From the NCBI GenBank assembly GCA_035499215.1, contig DATJZH010000429.1:1-6955 (forward strand): a stretch of 6,955 nucleotides of DNA. The letters are read 5' to 3'. The notes under the pieces are model-generated. The model had not been told where the DNA came from and did not search any database. It saw only the letters and a program-made list of their open reading frames with translations. Position numbers and translations under genes: made by a program. Position 1 is the stretch's first letter. Each line of letters opens with the position of its first letter. Of this stretch, positions 1-6,555 are shown one piece after another. The stretch is from DATJZH01 sp035499215 (lineage in GTDB: Bacteria > Actinomycetota > Actinomycetes > Streptosporangiales > Streptosporangiaceae).

Positions 1-94
1 TTGCCTGGACCGAGATCCCGTCGGGCCGATCATCGGATGTAAATACTGACTTACCTTGCGGAGTAACACCGGTAACGACACGACGAGTTTCCAT
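1..94 (-). CDS. Cupin-like protein, N-terminal 31 codons only
   Basis: The minus strand opens with ATG at 94-92 and stays open to the window edge, so the gene is cut off by the window and not necessarily broken. The visible protein begins METRRVVTGVTP and continues with a GKSVF-type stretch. This resembles the start of small single-domain cupin proteins of actinomycetes, where the segment precedes the first beta strand of the barrel. The metal-binding His/Glu motifs that would prove a cupin lie beyond the edge. The start is well supported by a perfect AGGAGG six bases upstream. The gene is divergent from the sigma factor pseudogene, and no shared regulation is visible. That this is a real gene start is fairly sure. 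The cupin name rests on N-terminal resemblance alone, and no substrate can be given. Confidence 0.6.
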   Translation of the reverse strand, partial: METRRVVTGVTPQGKSVFTSDDRPDGISVQA

Positions 95-100
95 GATCAC

Positions 101-106
101 CCTCCT
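101..106 (-). promoter_or_regulatory. Shine-Dalgarno site of the cupin-like gene
   Basis: The minus strand reads AGGAGG here, followed by six bases and then ATG at 94-92. The match to the 16S rRNA anti-SD is perfect and the spacing is near ideal. This is the main evidence that a real gene leaves the window on the left. Confidence 0.8.
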
Positions 107-393
107 GTGCATTCACTCTAACGGACGCTTGGATCGAGGAGCGTCTTCGGAGGCTCCTTCTGAGCAGGGCACCGCCCGGCCGGGAGCGTCGACGGTGGTA
201 AGGAGCTCAAGGGCGTGGGCAACCCAGACCCGGTCCGCCAGAACTGACCTCTCACGGTTGCCTCACAGCCTGGCCAGACAGCACCGGATCAGGGCGTCCG
301 CAACCGAGGATGGTGACGGGTGGCCTCCACGTGACGAAAGCGGGCCGGTTCCGGAGGATTTCCGCTTGGAGGTATGCAGACTGGCGGGCTATC
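107..393. other. Divergent intergenic spacer without a supported gene
   Basis: About 290 bases separate the cupin-like start from the sigma factor pseudogene. A plus-strand open frame at 93-401 lies here, but it has no ribosome binding site, overlaps the cupin start and has a low-complexity product unlike any family I recognise. The promoters of both flanking genes should lie here. On the minus strand TAGAGT (120-115) could be a -10 box, but no convincing -35 sits at the right distance, so I do not call it. The one clear structure is the UUCG-capped hairpin at 136-159, listed separately. Confidence 0.6.
136..159 (+). other. UUCG-capped hairpin in the intergenic spacer
   Basis: GGAGCGTC (138-145) can pair with GAGGCTCC (150-157) across a TTCG loop closed by C-G, with one G-G mismatch. 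An A-T and a G-T pair extend it outward. C(UUCG)G is an unusually stable RNA tetraloop. No T tract follows, so it is not a standard terminator. It could be a leader structure of the sigma operon or, if the cupin transcript starts far upstream, part of that leader. Function is unknown. Confidence 0.35.
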
Positions 394-397
394 GGAG
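394..397 (+). promoter_or_regulatory. Shine-Dalgarno site of the sigma factor pseudogene
   Basis: GGAG lies ten bases before the GTG at 408-410. It supports GTG 408 as the ancestral start. A competing ATG at 374 has GGAGG only one base upstream, which is too close to work, and reads a frame with no homology to sigma region 2. Confidence 0.5.
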
Positions 398-407
398 TTA
401 AAGGGCT

Positions 408-904
408 GTGAGCAACGAGCAGACGGAGTTCGCGTAGTTCTTCCGGGCCAGCTGGGAGCCCTGCCTGCGCGCGGTGGTGGCTATCGTCAGCCGTCCGCAG
501 ATGGCCGAAGACCAGGTCGCGGAGGCTTTCGCCAAAGCCTGGGTGTCGTGGCGGAAGGTCAGCCGCCATCAGCCCCGCCAGCGTGGGTGGTGCGCACCGC
601 GCTTAACACCGGGGCGTCGTGGTGGCGGCGGCGGCGCCGCGAACTGCCCCTGGCTGACCACGATCTGACGGCTCCCGGCGACCTCGGCGGTGGCCTCGAT
701 GCCACCCTGCTGACGGCGCTATGGCGCCTGCCTCCCAGGCAGCGTGAGGTGCTCGCGCTGCGAATCTTCCTTGATCTCGACACCGACGTTATTGCCAGGC
801 AGCTGGGGATCGAGGCTGGCACGGTCCGGATGCACTTGTCTCGGGCCGTAGCGGCGCTGCGCCACGAGCTCGCCCCTACCAAGACCATGGAGGCCGATCA
901 ATGA
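408..904 (+). pseudogene. Broken ECF sigma factor of the SigE-like family
   Basis: ECF sigma factors direct RNA polymerase to small stress regulons. From GTG 408 the frame reads MSNEQTEFA, then TAG (435-437), then continues as FFRASWEPCLRAVVA and an AEDQVAEAFAKAWVSWRK stretch, which is sigma-70 region 2. Family members usually have Gln or another residue where the TAG sits, so CAG to TAG is likely. Near 570 the reading shifts by one: SRH ends in the 408 frame, and PPAWVVRTALNT, the linker and region 4 (LPPRQREVLALRIF with the helix-turn-helix, about 728-870) lie in the other frame down to the TGA at 902-904. Adding one C at about 570 restores SRHPAPPAWVVRT, the family pattern. The repaired protein would be 165 residues, normal for the family. 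Two independent lesions argue for a true pseudogene over a sequencing error. The last bases overlap the ATG of the next gene (ATGA), which shows an old operon. Confidence 0.8.
889..893 (+). promoter_or_regulatory. Shine-Dalgarno site deciding the start at 901
   Basis: GGAGG lies seven bases before ATG 901. It sits inside the last codons of the sigma factor pseudogene, so the downstream gene can recruit ribosomes by itself even though translation of the upstream frame is broken. Confidence 0.7.
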
Positions 905-1587
905 ACGTCCGCGACGAGATGAGCGACAACGACGTGCTCCGCACCGCATCCGACGCCCTGTCCGCAATACCCATGGCTAAGCCCCCGGATGTGGAGGCGA
1001 TCAAGGCCAGAGGCCGCGCGCGCCGGCGGCACTGGCTCTCCGCCGTCGCGGGCTTCTCGGTGGCCGGCGCCGCCGCTGGTATCGCGCTGGCCCTCGGCCT
1101 GACCGGCGTGCTCGGCCGGGCCCCGGCACCCGGCACGATCCGGACCGCGGCATTCACGCTGGTCGGTCACTCCGACGGGACGGCAACGCTGACCATCAGC
1201 CCGAAGGAGCTGCTGGACCCCGCTGCCCTGCAGAGCGACCTCGCGCAATACGGCATCCCGGCGAAGGTCGCCGTCGGCAGGTTCTGCTGGTCAGATCCCG
1301 CGCCGGCCGGCTTTTCGCAGGTCGTGTCCTTCTATCCGGCTGGGGAGTACACCGTGACGCCGCAATCGAAGGGTATGCATCCCACCATCACGATCGACCC
1401 GGCGGCCATGCCAGCGGGCACCGAGCTCAGCGTCGGCGACTTCCAGCTCAGCACGGGGCAGCAGCAGGCCGACTTCGCGCTCATCGACACGACCTCTTAC
1501 ACCTGCAGCAGCACCCCGCCTGGCCCAAACGGCCCACCTGACGGCCACGGGCTGCTATACGGCGGCCCCGGCACGGCCGGGTCGTGA
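901..1587 (+). CDS. One-pass membrane protein, probable partner of the ECF sigma factor
   Basis: The product has 228 residues. The N-terminal 45 are cytoplasm-like and end in an Arg-rich stretch (about 37-44). One hydrophobic helix follows (about 46-71, rich in Ala, Gly and Leu). The rest is a Pro/Thr/Ser-rich domain with predicted beta strands and an extended Pro/Gly tail. By the positive-inside rule the N-terminus is inside and the large domain outside. Two cysteines outside (C129, C202) could form a disulfide. No zinc-binding HxxxCxxC anti-sigma motif is present. The gene starts on ATG 901, overlapping the TGA of the sigma pseudogene, and has its own GGAGG. SigE-type sigma genes of actinomycetes are often followed by such one-pass proteins, which are presumed to hold or tune the sigma factor; this role is inferred from position only. 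The frame is intact, with ordinary GC-rich codon use, so the partner has outlived its sigma factor. An alternative start is Met7 at 919. Confidence 0.7.
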   Translation: MNVRDEMSDNDVLRTASDALSAIPMAKPPDVEAIKARGRARRRHWLSAVAGFSVAGAAAGIALALGLTGVLGRAPAPGTIRTAAFTLVGHSDGTATLTISPKELLDPAALQSDLAQYGIPAKVAVGRFCWSDPAPAGFSQVVSFYPAGEYTVTPQSKGMHPTITIDPAAMPAGTELSVGDFQLSTGQQQADFALIDTTSYTCSSTPPGPNGPPDGHGLLYGGPGTAGS

Positions 1588-1684
1588 TCAGCCACGAATC
1601 GCAACGGCAGTATTAACCGTCAGGAACTGGCCGTGGAGGCAGACTCGGTGTATCCCAGCCGCCGGCCGGTGAGCACTCGTCGAG

Positions 1685-1728
1685 GCGCCCCGGCCCGGCC
1701 ACGCGGCCGAGGGTGACGGCCCGGGCGC
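1685..1728. other. GC-rich two-layer hairpin in the convergent spacer
   Basis: GCGCCC-C-GGCC (1685-1695) pairs with GGCC-C-GGGCGC (1718-1728), ten pairs around a single C-C mismatch. Inside it CGGCC (1696-1700) pairs with GGCCG (1705-1709) over an ACGC loop. No T tract follows on either strand. It lies about 100 bases after the stop of the plus-strand membrane gene and could end or slow that transcript, as T-less hairpins are proposed to do in actinomycetes. By-chance pairing is also possible in DNA this GC-rich. Confidence 0.35.
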
Positions 1729-1780
1729 AGATCACCGCGGCGCTGAAGCGGGCCCGGGGCCCAGTACTGCTGATGGCACC

Positions 1781-1826
1781 AAAAACTGCCGGCGGCGATG
1801 GCCACCGCGGGCATGGTGCCGCCAGC
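1781..1826 (-). terminator. Rho-independent terminator of the caspase-WD40 operon
   Basis: Read on the minus strand, GCTGGCGGC (1826-1818) pairs with GCCGCCGGC (1796-1788), nine pairs including one G-T. The 21-base loop can itself pair weakly. After the stem come AG and then five T residues (1785-1781). The element begins 11 bases past the TAG stop (1839-1837) of the large gene, the expected place for its terminator. In a region this poor in A and T, a run of five T after a strong stem is notable. Confidence 0.55.
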
Positions 1827-1836
1827 GCTGCGCCGG

Positions 1837-4800
1837 CTATGAGCAGGCCGGCCGGTAGTAGATCTGCGGCAGGTACTGCCGCCAGTTCTGGCCTACGGCG
1901 GCGCCCTTGGTCATGGCGCAAAGCTGACGATAGACCATGCCGGTGTTGAGCGGGTACAGCACGGCCGGGATGTCGTAGCCCACCAGGGCCGCGCTCGGCT
2001 GGCCGATGGTCGAGTCATTGGTGGCGACCACATGGCTGCCCGACCCGAACGCGAACGCGGTGCTGTCTCCCGGCAGCTGGGCGAATAGGGACAGGCTCCG
2101 GTGTCCGCCGGAGACGTTCCACACGTCCACCGCCATGTCGCTGAGCGCGCTGGCGCTGCTTACGCCCCCCGCCAGCCACTGGCCGTCCGGGCTGGCGTCC
2201 ATCTCCTGCACCTGGTCGCTGGTCGCGAAACCCGCGAGAACCGTGGGCTTGCCCGGCCGGGTGACATCCCATAGCTGGACGAGGCCCCCGCCTGCTGCGG
2301 CGCCGGCTACGGTCCGGTCGCCGATCCAGGCAATGGTGTCCGCATCCGGAGGAATGTCTTGGTTCTCCCGATGATAGGTCTCGTGGAGGTTCGTCAGGTC
2401 CCACAGGCCCGTACCGGGGCTGTCCGTACTCGCCGCGGTGAGCAGGTGGCGGGACGAGTCGTACGACAGGGTGCCGCCGCCCACGTTCTCCACCAGCCCG
2501 TCCCTGGCCGGGTGCCGCGGATCCGCCAGATCCCACAGCTGCATGCCGGCGGAGCCGACGACGCCCAGCTCATGATCGTCGAGGAACCACAGGCTCTGCG
2601 GCGCCTGGCTTGGTTTGATCGTCGCGTCCAGCACCGGGCGCCTGATGTCACGCACGTCCCACACCTGGACCGCGTCGCCCGACCTGATGGAGATGGCGAG
2701 CAGGTGATCCTCGCTGGCTGCGACGGCCTCGGCCGAGATCGTGTGCGGGTTCGTCCGGGCCAGGTCGGTCTCCGCGATCGTCGCCCCGCCTGCCGGGCGC
2801 CGGGGATCGGTGGTATCCCACAGCCTGATCGTGTAAGCCTTGGCGTCCTCGGTCAGCAGAGTGCGCCCGTCGGGCAAGAAGGCCGCCCTCGTCCACCGCC
2901 GCGGCAGCGTGGCGGCGGCCGTGGGCCGGAGGGGATTGCTGATGTCCCACAGGGTGGCGGCGCCCGTCGGGTTGCCGCTGGCATCGGCCGGCGCGGCAGT
3001 GGCCAGCAGCGTCCCGTTGTGCCCGAACGGGGAACCCGGGCCGTCGGTCTGGAGCGAGCCGGGCAGCTGCTGCGCGGGCATGATCCATAGCTTGGCCAGG
3101 CCGCCCTTGTCTCCGGTGACGAGCTGCTGGCCGCTCGGGCTGAACTCCGCCGAGAAGCTCCCGGCCGGATCCGGCAGGCTGGCGGAGTCGTCCGGCACGG
3201 ATCCCTGGTCGGCCCAGATGTCCGTCCGCCCCGCCGTGTCGGCGGTGACGAAGACCTGCCCGTCCGGCCGGAAGGCTACTGCAACGAAGTCAGCGGTGTT
3301 CCCCAGCCCGGCATCCTGGATCGCGATCTTCCTGGGGTGGCCCGGATCGGCGACGTTCCATTCATGCACTTCCGAGTCGACGCCGGCGGAGGCAAGCAGG
3401 TGACCCACCGGGCTGAAGGCCACCGCGACCGCGCTATTGACGGCAAGCGCGACGCGCACCGCTGGTCTGCGTGGGTCGCGGACGTTCCACAGCCGGACCC
3501 GGCCGCCGCCGGGACCGTTGGTCGGTGTGGAGCTGGCGGTGGCCAGGCTCTGCCCGTCCGGGCTGAACGCCACCGACGTTACCGCCTGAGCATCGGCGGC
3601 CACGCGTGCCTCCAGAACGGGATGACGCGGGTCGGCGACGTTCCACAGCCGCATGCTGCCATTCCCGTTCCCGGTGGCCACGGCGGCGCCGTTCGGGCTG
3701 AACGCCACCGGGACGAACTGGCCGGACGGCGGGACGGGGACGGGGATGGGCACGCTGGCCATCAGGACCGGGCGGGCCGGGCCGCGCACGTCCCAGACCT
3801 GCAGCCCGCGCTGGGTGTGCACGGCGAGGAACTGGCCGTCCGGGCTGAACGCCAGGGCGCTGCTGGTGCCGACCTTCAGCGTCGCATCGACGGCCGGACG
3901 GAATGGGTCGGTGACATTCCACAGCCGGACCGTTCCGCCTGCCCATGAGCCGGCTACCGTGCGGCCGCCGGCGGCGTAGGCGACGGAGACCACCGCGCCC
4001 CGGAAGCGCCCGGGCAGCGACACCGGGTACGGCGAGCTGTCGGACTTATACAGGCTGGTGCGCGCCTGCGGGGTCGCGGCCGAGCTGTATGCGGTCAGGC
4101 TGAGCTGCGCGGCCCCGGCCGGATCGCTGCCGCGCAACGTGTCGGCTTCCGCGGCCAGCTGCACGGATGCCCTCTCGGCTTCGCTGTCCCGCTCGCCGAC
4201 CCGCTGCTGATAGGCGAAGACGCCGACGGCGGCGAGCATCAGCGGCACCACGACGCCTAGGATGCGCACGGCCCGCCTGCGGCGAGCCTGGCCGCGGGTC
4301 CTCCGGATGCTGGCGTCGAGGAACTCCCGTTCCAGCGGGCCCAGCGCGCTGCCAGCGCCCGGGCCACCGCGAGGCGCGCGGGTATCGTCGCGCCACTGGC
4401 GGGCGACCTCCAGGCGAACGCCGGAGTAGAGGCTGCCCGGCTCCCTGTTCTCACTCTGCCACGCGTGCGCGGCCTCCGCGAGCCGCTGGCGGGCCAGCAG
4501 CCCGGCCCGGTCCTCCTGGATCCACCCGCGCAGCCGGGGCCAGGCACGCAGCACTGCCTCATGAGTGATCTCTGCCGAATCATCGGCCACCGTGATTAAG
4601 CGCGCATCGACCAGGGCGTCCTTCGCTCGCGCGATCGCTGCTGCCTCATCGGCCGGGGACCCGGCCAGCAACTGCGCCAGGCTGATCTGGCGGCGGACGT
4701 CTTCTGTGCCTTCGCCAAGCCGGACCATGCCAAGGAGCATCCGCCTAACCGCGCCCTGTGCCGCGTCATCGAGCCCGCCGTAGGCGCTATCCGCCCGCTG

Positions 4801-6555
4801 CGTGACCGCCTGCCAGATCCCGCCGGTGTCGTGGTAATTGGCCAGCGTGAGCAATCGGCCGTCGCTGTGCTGCCAGGTTGCCTGCAGCGCGTACGAAAGC
4901 AGTGGCAACGCACCGCCCGAATCCCAGGCTGAGTCCTCGCCGGCGCGCAGGTCCTGTAGCAGGCGATCCGCCAGGCCGCCTTCCAGGCCCAGCCCTGCTG
5001 CTCCCGCCGGTTCCACAATCGCGGCGCGCAGCTGCGCGGCGTCCATCGGCTGGACCGGGACCAGCCCGTCCTTGAGCATCGGCACGAGCTCGGGGTACGC
5101 GGTGCAGTGGCCGTAGAAGTCCGCCCGGATCCCGAGGATCAACAGCAGCGGCGGCACCGCGCGGTCGGCGCCGTCGCTGGCCGCGAACAAGGCGCGGATG
5201 AACTGATGCCGCTCGCCCTCATCACGGCAGGCGGTGAACAGCTCCTCGAACTGGTCGACGGCAAGGACCAGCCGGCTTCCTGGCACGTGGCCGGCCCGAC
5301 AGCGCAGAGCTGTCGCGGCAATCTCCTTGAACCGGCCAGGTTCCGCTGTCAGCTCGGCATGGACCGCTTCGGCCGCCATCCCGACTGGCTGGGCGAACCG
5401 CGCGGCTAGCGTGCTCAGTGGCTGCTCGCCGGGTGTCATGACGAGCTGGGGCCAGCCCCGCGAGCCCGGCACGGGCAGCCTGCCGGCCGTGACCGCGGGC
5501 AGCAGCCCGGCCTGAAGCAGGGACGACTTCCCTGACCCGGAACGGCCGACGATGGCGACCGGGCCGGTGTCCGCTCGCGCCGCCAGCGTCACCAGCGCCT
5601 CGGCGACCAGCTTTTCCCGGCCGAAGAAGTACGTGGCGTCCGCCGCGGTGAACGGGCTAAGGCCGCGGTACGGGCAGGGCGTCCCAGCGGTGATCGCGGC
5701 GTCGCCGGCCGGCTGCTGCTCCGGTCGATTCCTAGTGACCGGCCGGGCCGCCGGGTTAGGGGCCAGCATCAGCTCGCCGGCCCGGTCGCCGGCCCGCCGG
5801 TGCGGCGGGGGCAGGCCGCGCCGCGGCAGCGCGCGGGATAGGTGCCGGTACGCGTCCTCAAACGTGAGCTGCCGCGGCGCTCCCGGATCGCCGTCGCGCA
5901 GGAATCTCAGCAGCTCCCCGGTGAACGCGGTGTACTCGTCGCCTTCTGGAGCGAGCGCCTGCTCGGTCGCGGAGGCCGAGCTGAGCAGGAAGCTGCCGTG
6001 CACATAGGTCTGCTCGAACGCGTCGGCCACCGCCGTGCCGAACGAACCGCGGGCCCGGCCGGAGAAGCAGCAGTCGAGCACTACCATGATCGATCGCGCC
6101 CGGCAGGCGGTGAGAGCCTCCCGGACGGTAGCGTAGGACAGCGCCTCGACCGCTAAGCCGATGCCCGTGTCCTCAGTCTCATGAGTCGCCAGGTACAGTT
6201 CGCCGTCGTGACCGACCAGCCCGTGGCCGACGTAGTAGAGGAGCAGCACGTCCTCGGCCGCGGCGGCGGTCTCGGCCAGGGCGCGCAGGAACGCCTTCGG
6301 GTCCGCCGGGTCGACGAGCGTCCGCACGCTGCCCGGGTCGAGGCCGCACCGCTCGGCGAGCGCCCGGCCGACCGCCGCGACCGTGCCCGCGACGGCGGGC
6401 ACGCCAGGCAGCCGTGAACCCGCTACATGGCTGCCCGTCCCGGCGACCAGGGCGCGCGAGCCCGGCATTCCCAGCGCGGTGACCCGACGGCCGTCCGTTA
6501 ATTCAGCTGCGCTCAACTCCGCTGCCTCCCGTGCTGCCGCTGTCTGTCGTGCCAT
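1837..6555 (-). CDS. Caspase-like protease / nSTAND1 ATPase / TM / 14 WD40 repeat protein
   Basis: The frame gives 1572 residues. Residues about 33-262 form a caspase-like (metacaspase-type) protease: catalytic His111 in YYVGHG and Cys163 in DCCFSG, both intact. A Pro-rich linker (266-293) follows. Then comes an nSTAND1-type ATPase with CPYRGLSPF (294-302), FFGRE (310-314), Walker A GRSGSGKSS (337-345), Walker B LAVDQFEELF (431-440), an Arg after strand 4 (477), GALPLLSYAL (548-557) and a winged-helix-like stretch near 650-680. Arg-rich 751-764 precedes one TM helix (about 763-782). Residues about 850-1480 carry 14 WD40 repeats, and the tail ends WRQYLPQIYYRPAC. STAND ATPases are ligand-driven switches; here oligomerisation would plausibly activate the protease and cause cell death or dormancy. 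This is inference from the family. The upstream overlapping gene encodes EACC1, the usual small partner. ATG 6555 has no Shine-Dalgarno site. TTG 6516 (residue 14) has one and is a strong alternative; ATG 6468 (residue 30) is possible but has no usable site. Confidence 0.9.
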   Translation of the reverse strand: MARQTAAAREAAELSAAELTDGRRVTALGMPGSRALVAGTGSHVAGSRLPGVPAVAGTVAAVGRALAERCGLDPGSVRTLVDPADPKAFLRALAETAAAAEDVLLLYYVGHGLVGHDGELYLATHETEDTGIGLAVEALSYATVREALTACRARSIMVVLDCCFSGRARGSFGTAVADAFEQTYVHGSFLLSSASATEQALAPEGDEYTAFTGELLRFLRDGDPGAPRQLTFEDAYRHLSRALPRRGLPPPHRRAGDRAGELMLAPNPAARPVTRNRPEQQPAGDAAITAGTPCPYRGLSPFTAADATYFFGREKLVAEALVTLAARADTGPVAIVGRSGSGKSSLLQAGLLPAVTAGRLPVPGSRGWPQLVMTPGEQPLSTLAARFAQPVGMAAEAVHAELTAEPGRFKEIAATALRCRAGHVPGSRLVLAVDQFEELFTACRDEGERHQFIRALFAASDGADRAVPPLLLILGIRADFYGHCTAYPELVPMLKDGLVPVQPMDAAQLRAAIVEPAGAAGLGLEGGLADRLLQDLRAGEDSAWDSGGALPLLSYALQATWQHSDGRLLTLANYHDTGGIWQAVTQRADSAYGGLDDAAQGAVRRMLLGMVRLGEGTEDVRRQISLAQLLAGSPADEAAAIARAKDALVDARLITVADDSAEITHEAVLRAWPRLRGWIQEDRAGLLARQRLAEAAHAWQSENREPGSLYSGVRLEVARQWRDDTRAPRGGPGAGSALGPLEREFLDASIRRTRGQARRRRAVRILGVVVPLMLAAVGVFAYQQRVGERDSEAERASVQLAAEADTLRGSDPAGAAQLSLTAYSSAATPQARTSLYKSDSSPYPVSLPGRFRGAVVSVAYAAGGRTVAGSWAGGTVRLWNVTDPFRPAVDATLKVGTSSALAFSPDGQFLAVHTQRGLQVWDVRGPARPVLMASVPIPVPVPPSGQFVPVAFSPNGAAVATGNGNGSMRLWNVADPRHPVLEARVAADAQAVTSVAFSPDGQSLATASSTPTNGPGGGRVRLWNVRDPRRPAVRVALAVNSAVAVAFSPVGHLLASAGVDSEVHEWNVADPGHPRKIAIQDAGLGNTADFVAVAFRPDGQVFVTADTAGRTDIWADQGSVPDDSASLPDPAGSFSAEFSPSGQQLVTGDKGGLAKLWIMPAQQLPGSLQTDGPGSPFGHNGTLLATAAPADASGNPTGAATLWDISNPLRPTAAATLPRRWTRAAFLPDGRTLLTEDAKAYTIRLWDTTDPRRPAGGATIAETDLARTNPHTISAEAVAASEDHLLAISIRSGDAVQVWDVRDIRRPVLDATIKPSQAPQSLWFLDDHELGVVGSAGMQLWDLADPRHPARDGLVENVGGGTLSYDSSRHLLTAASTDSPGTGLWDLTNLHETYHRENQDIPPDADTIAWIGDRTVAGAAAGGGLVQLWDVTRPGKPTVLAGFATSDQVQEMDASPDGQWLAGGVSSASALSDMAVDVWNVSGGHRSLSLFAQLPGDSTAFAFGSGSHVVATNDSTIGQPSAALVGYDIPAVLYPLNTGMVYRQLCAMTKGAAVGQNWRQYLPQIYYRPACS
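2116..3993 (-). repeat. Fourteen WD40 repeats, probably two seven-bladed propellers
   Basis: The C-terminal half repeats a pattern of about 35-55 residues: a strand such as VAFSPDGQ, then LATAS-like, then W followed by N/D, V, x, D, P and usually R/H-P. The blade Trp residues are W879, W921, W971, W1023, W1066, W1114, W1157, W1203, W1246, W1299, W1341, W1385, W1429 and W1479. Fourteen equals two seven-bladed propellers. Blades 7 (KLWIMPAQQ) and 14 (VWNVSGGH) both lose the D-P-x-x-P exit turn, as would fit the last blade of each ring, though 6 and 12 are also irregular. At DNA level short stretches recur (a GTTCCACAGCC-like 11-mer and a GGGCTGAACGCC 12-mer), but full repeats are well diverged, so the array is not freshly amplified. 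WD40 propellers bind proteins or peptides, and this part is the likely sensor. Confidence 0.85.

Noticed and set aside
93..401. Plus-strand open frame of 102 codons in the left spacer
   Set aside because: No ribosome binding site, starts inside the oppositely oriented cupin-like start, and has a low-complexity product with no recognisable family.
565..582. Programmed -1 frameshifting in the sigma factor at a CCCC run
   Set aside because: There is no standard X-XXY-YYZ slippery heptamer, and the separate in-frame TAG at 435 would still stop translation.
374..904. Open frame starting at ATG 374, giving an unbroken 176-residue protein with sigma region 4
   Set aside because: Its first 65 or so residues are the wrong-frame reading of sigma region 2, and its GGAGG is only one base from the ATG. 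It is an artefact of the frameshift.
1713..1949. Plus-strand open frame across the convergent spacer
   Set aside because: It runs through the terminator hairpin and into the end of the large gene, has no ribosome site, and has a low-complexity Ala/Arg product.
2359..3090. Long plus-strand open frames opposite the WD40 region (also near 3337-3948 and 2840-3403)
   Set aside because: They are antisense shadows of GC-rich codons of the large gene. Their repetitive content mirrors the WD40 repeats, and they lack ribosome sites and family matches.
2116..3993. Recurrent short DNA words, considered as a tandem repeat or CRISPR-like array
   Set aside because: The period and the in-frame WD40 protein pattern explain them fully. 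Spacing is irregular and the repeats are diverged.
5552..6156. Plus-strand open frames opposite the caspase and ATPase domains
   Set aside because: The minus strand carries an uninterrupted protein with intact catalytic motifs here, so these are shadows.
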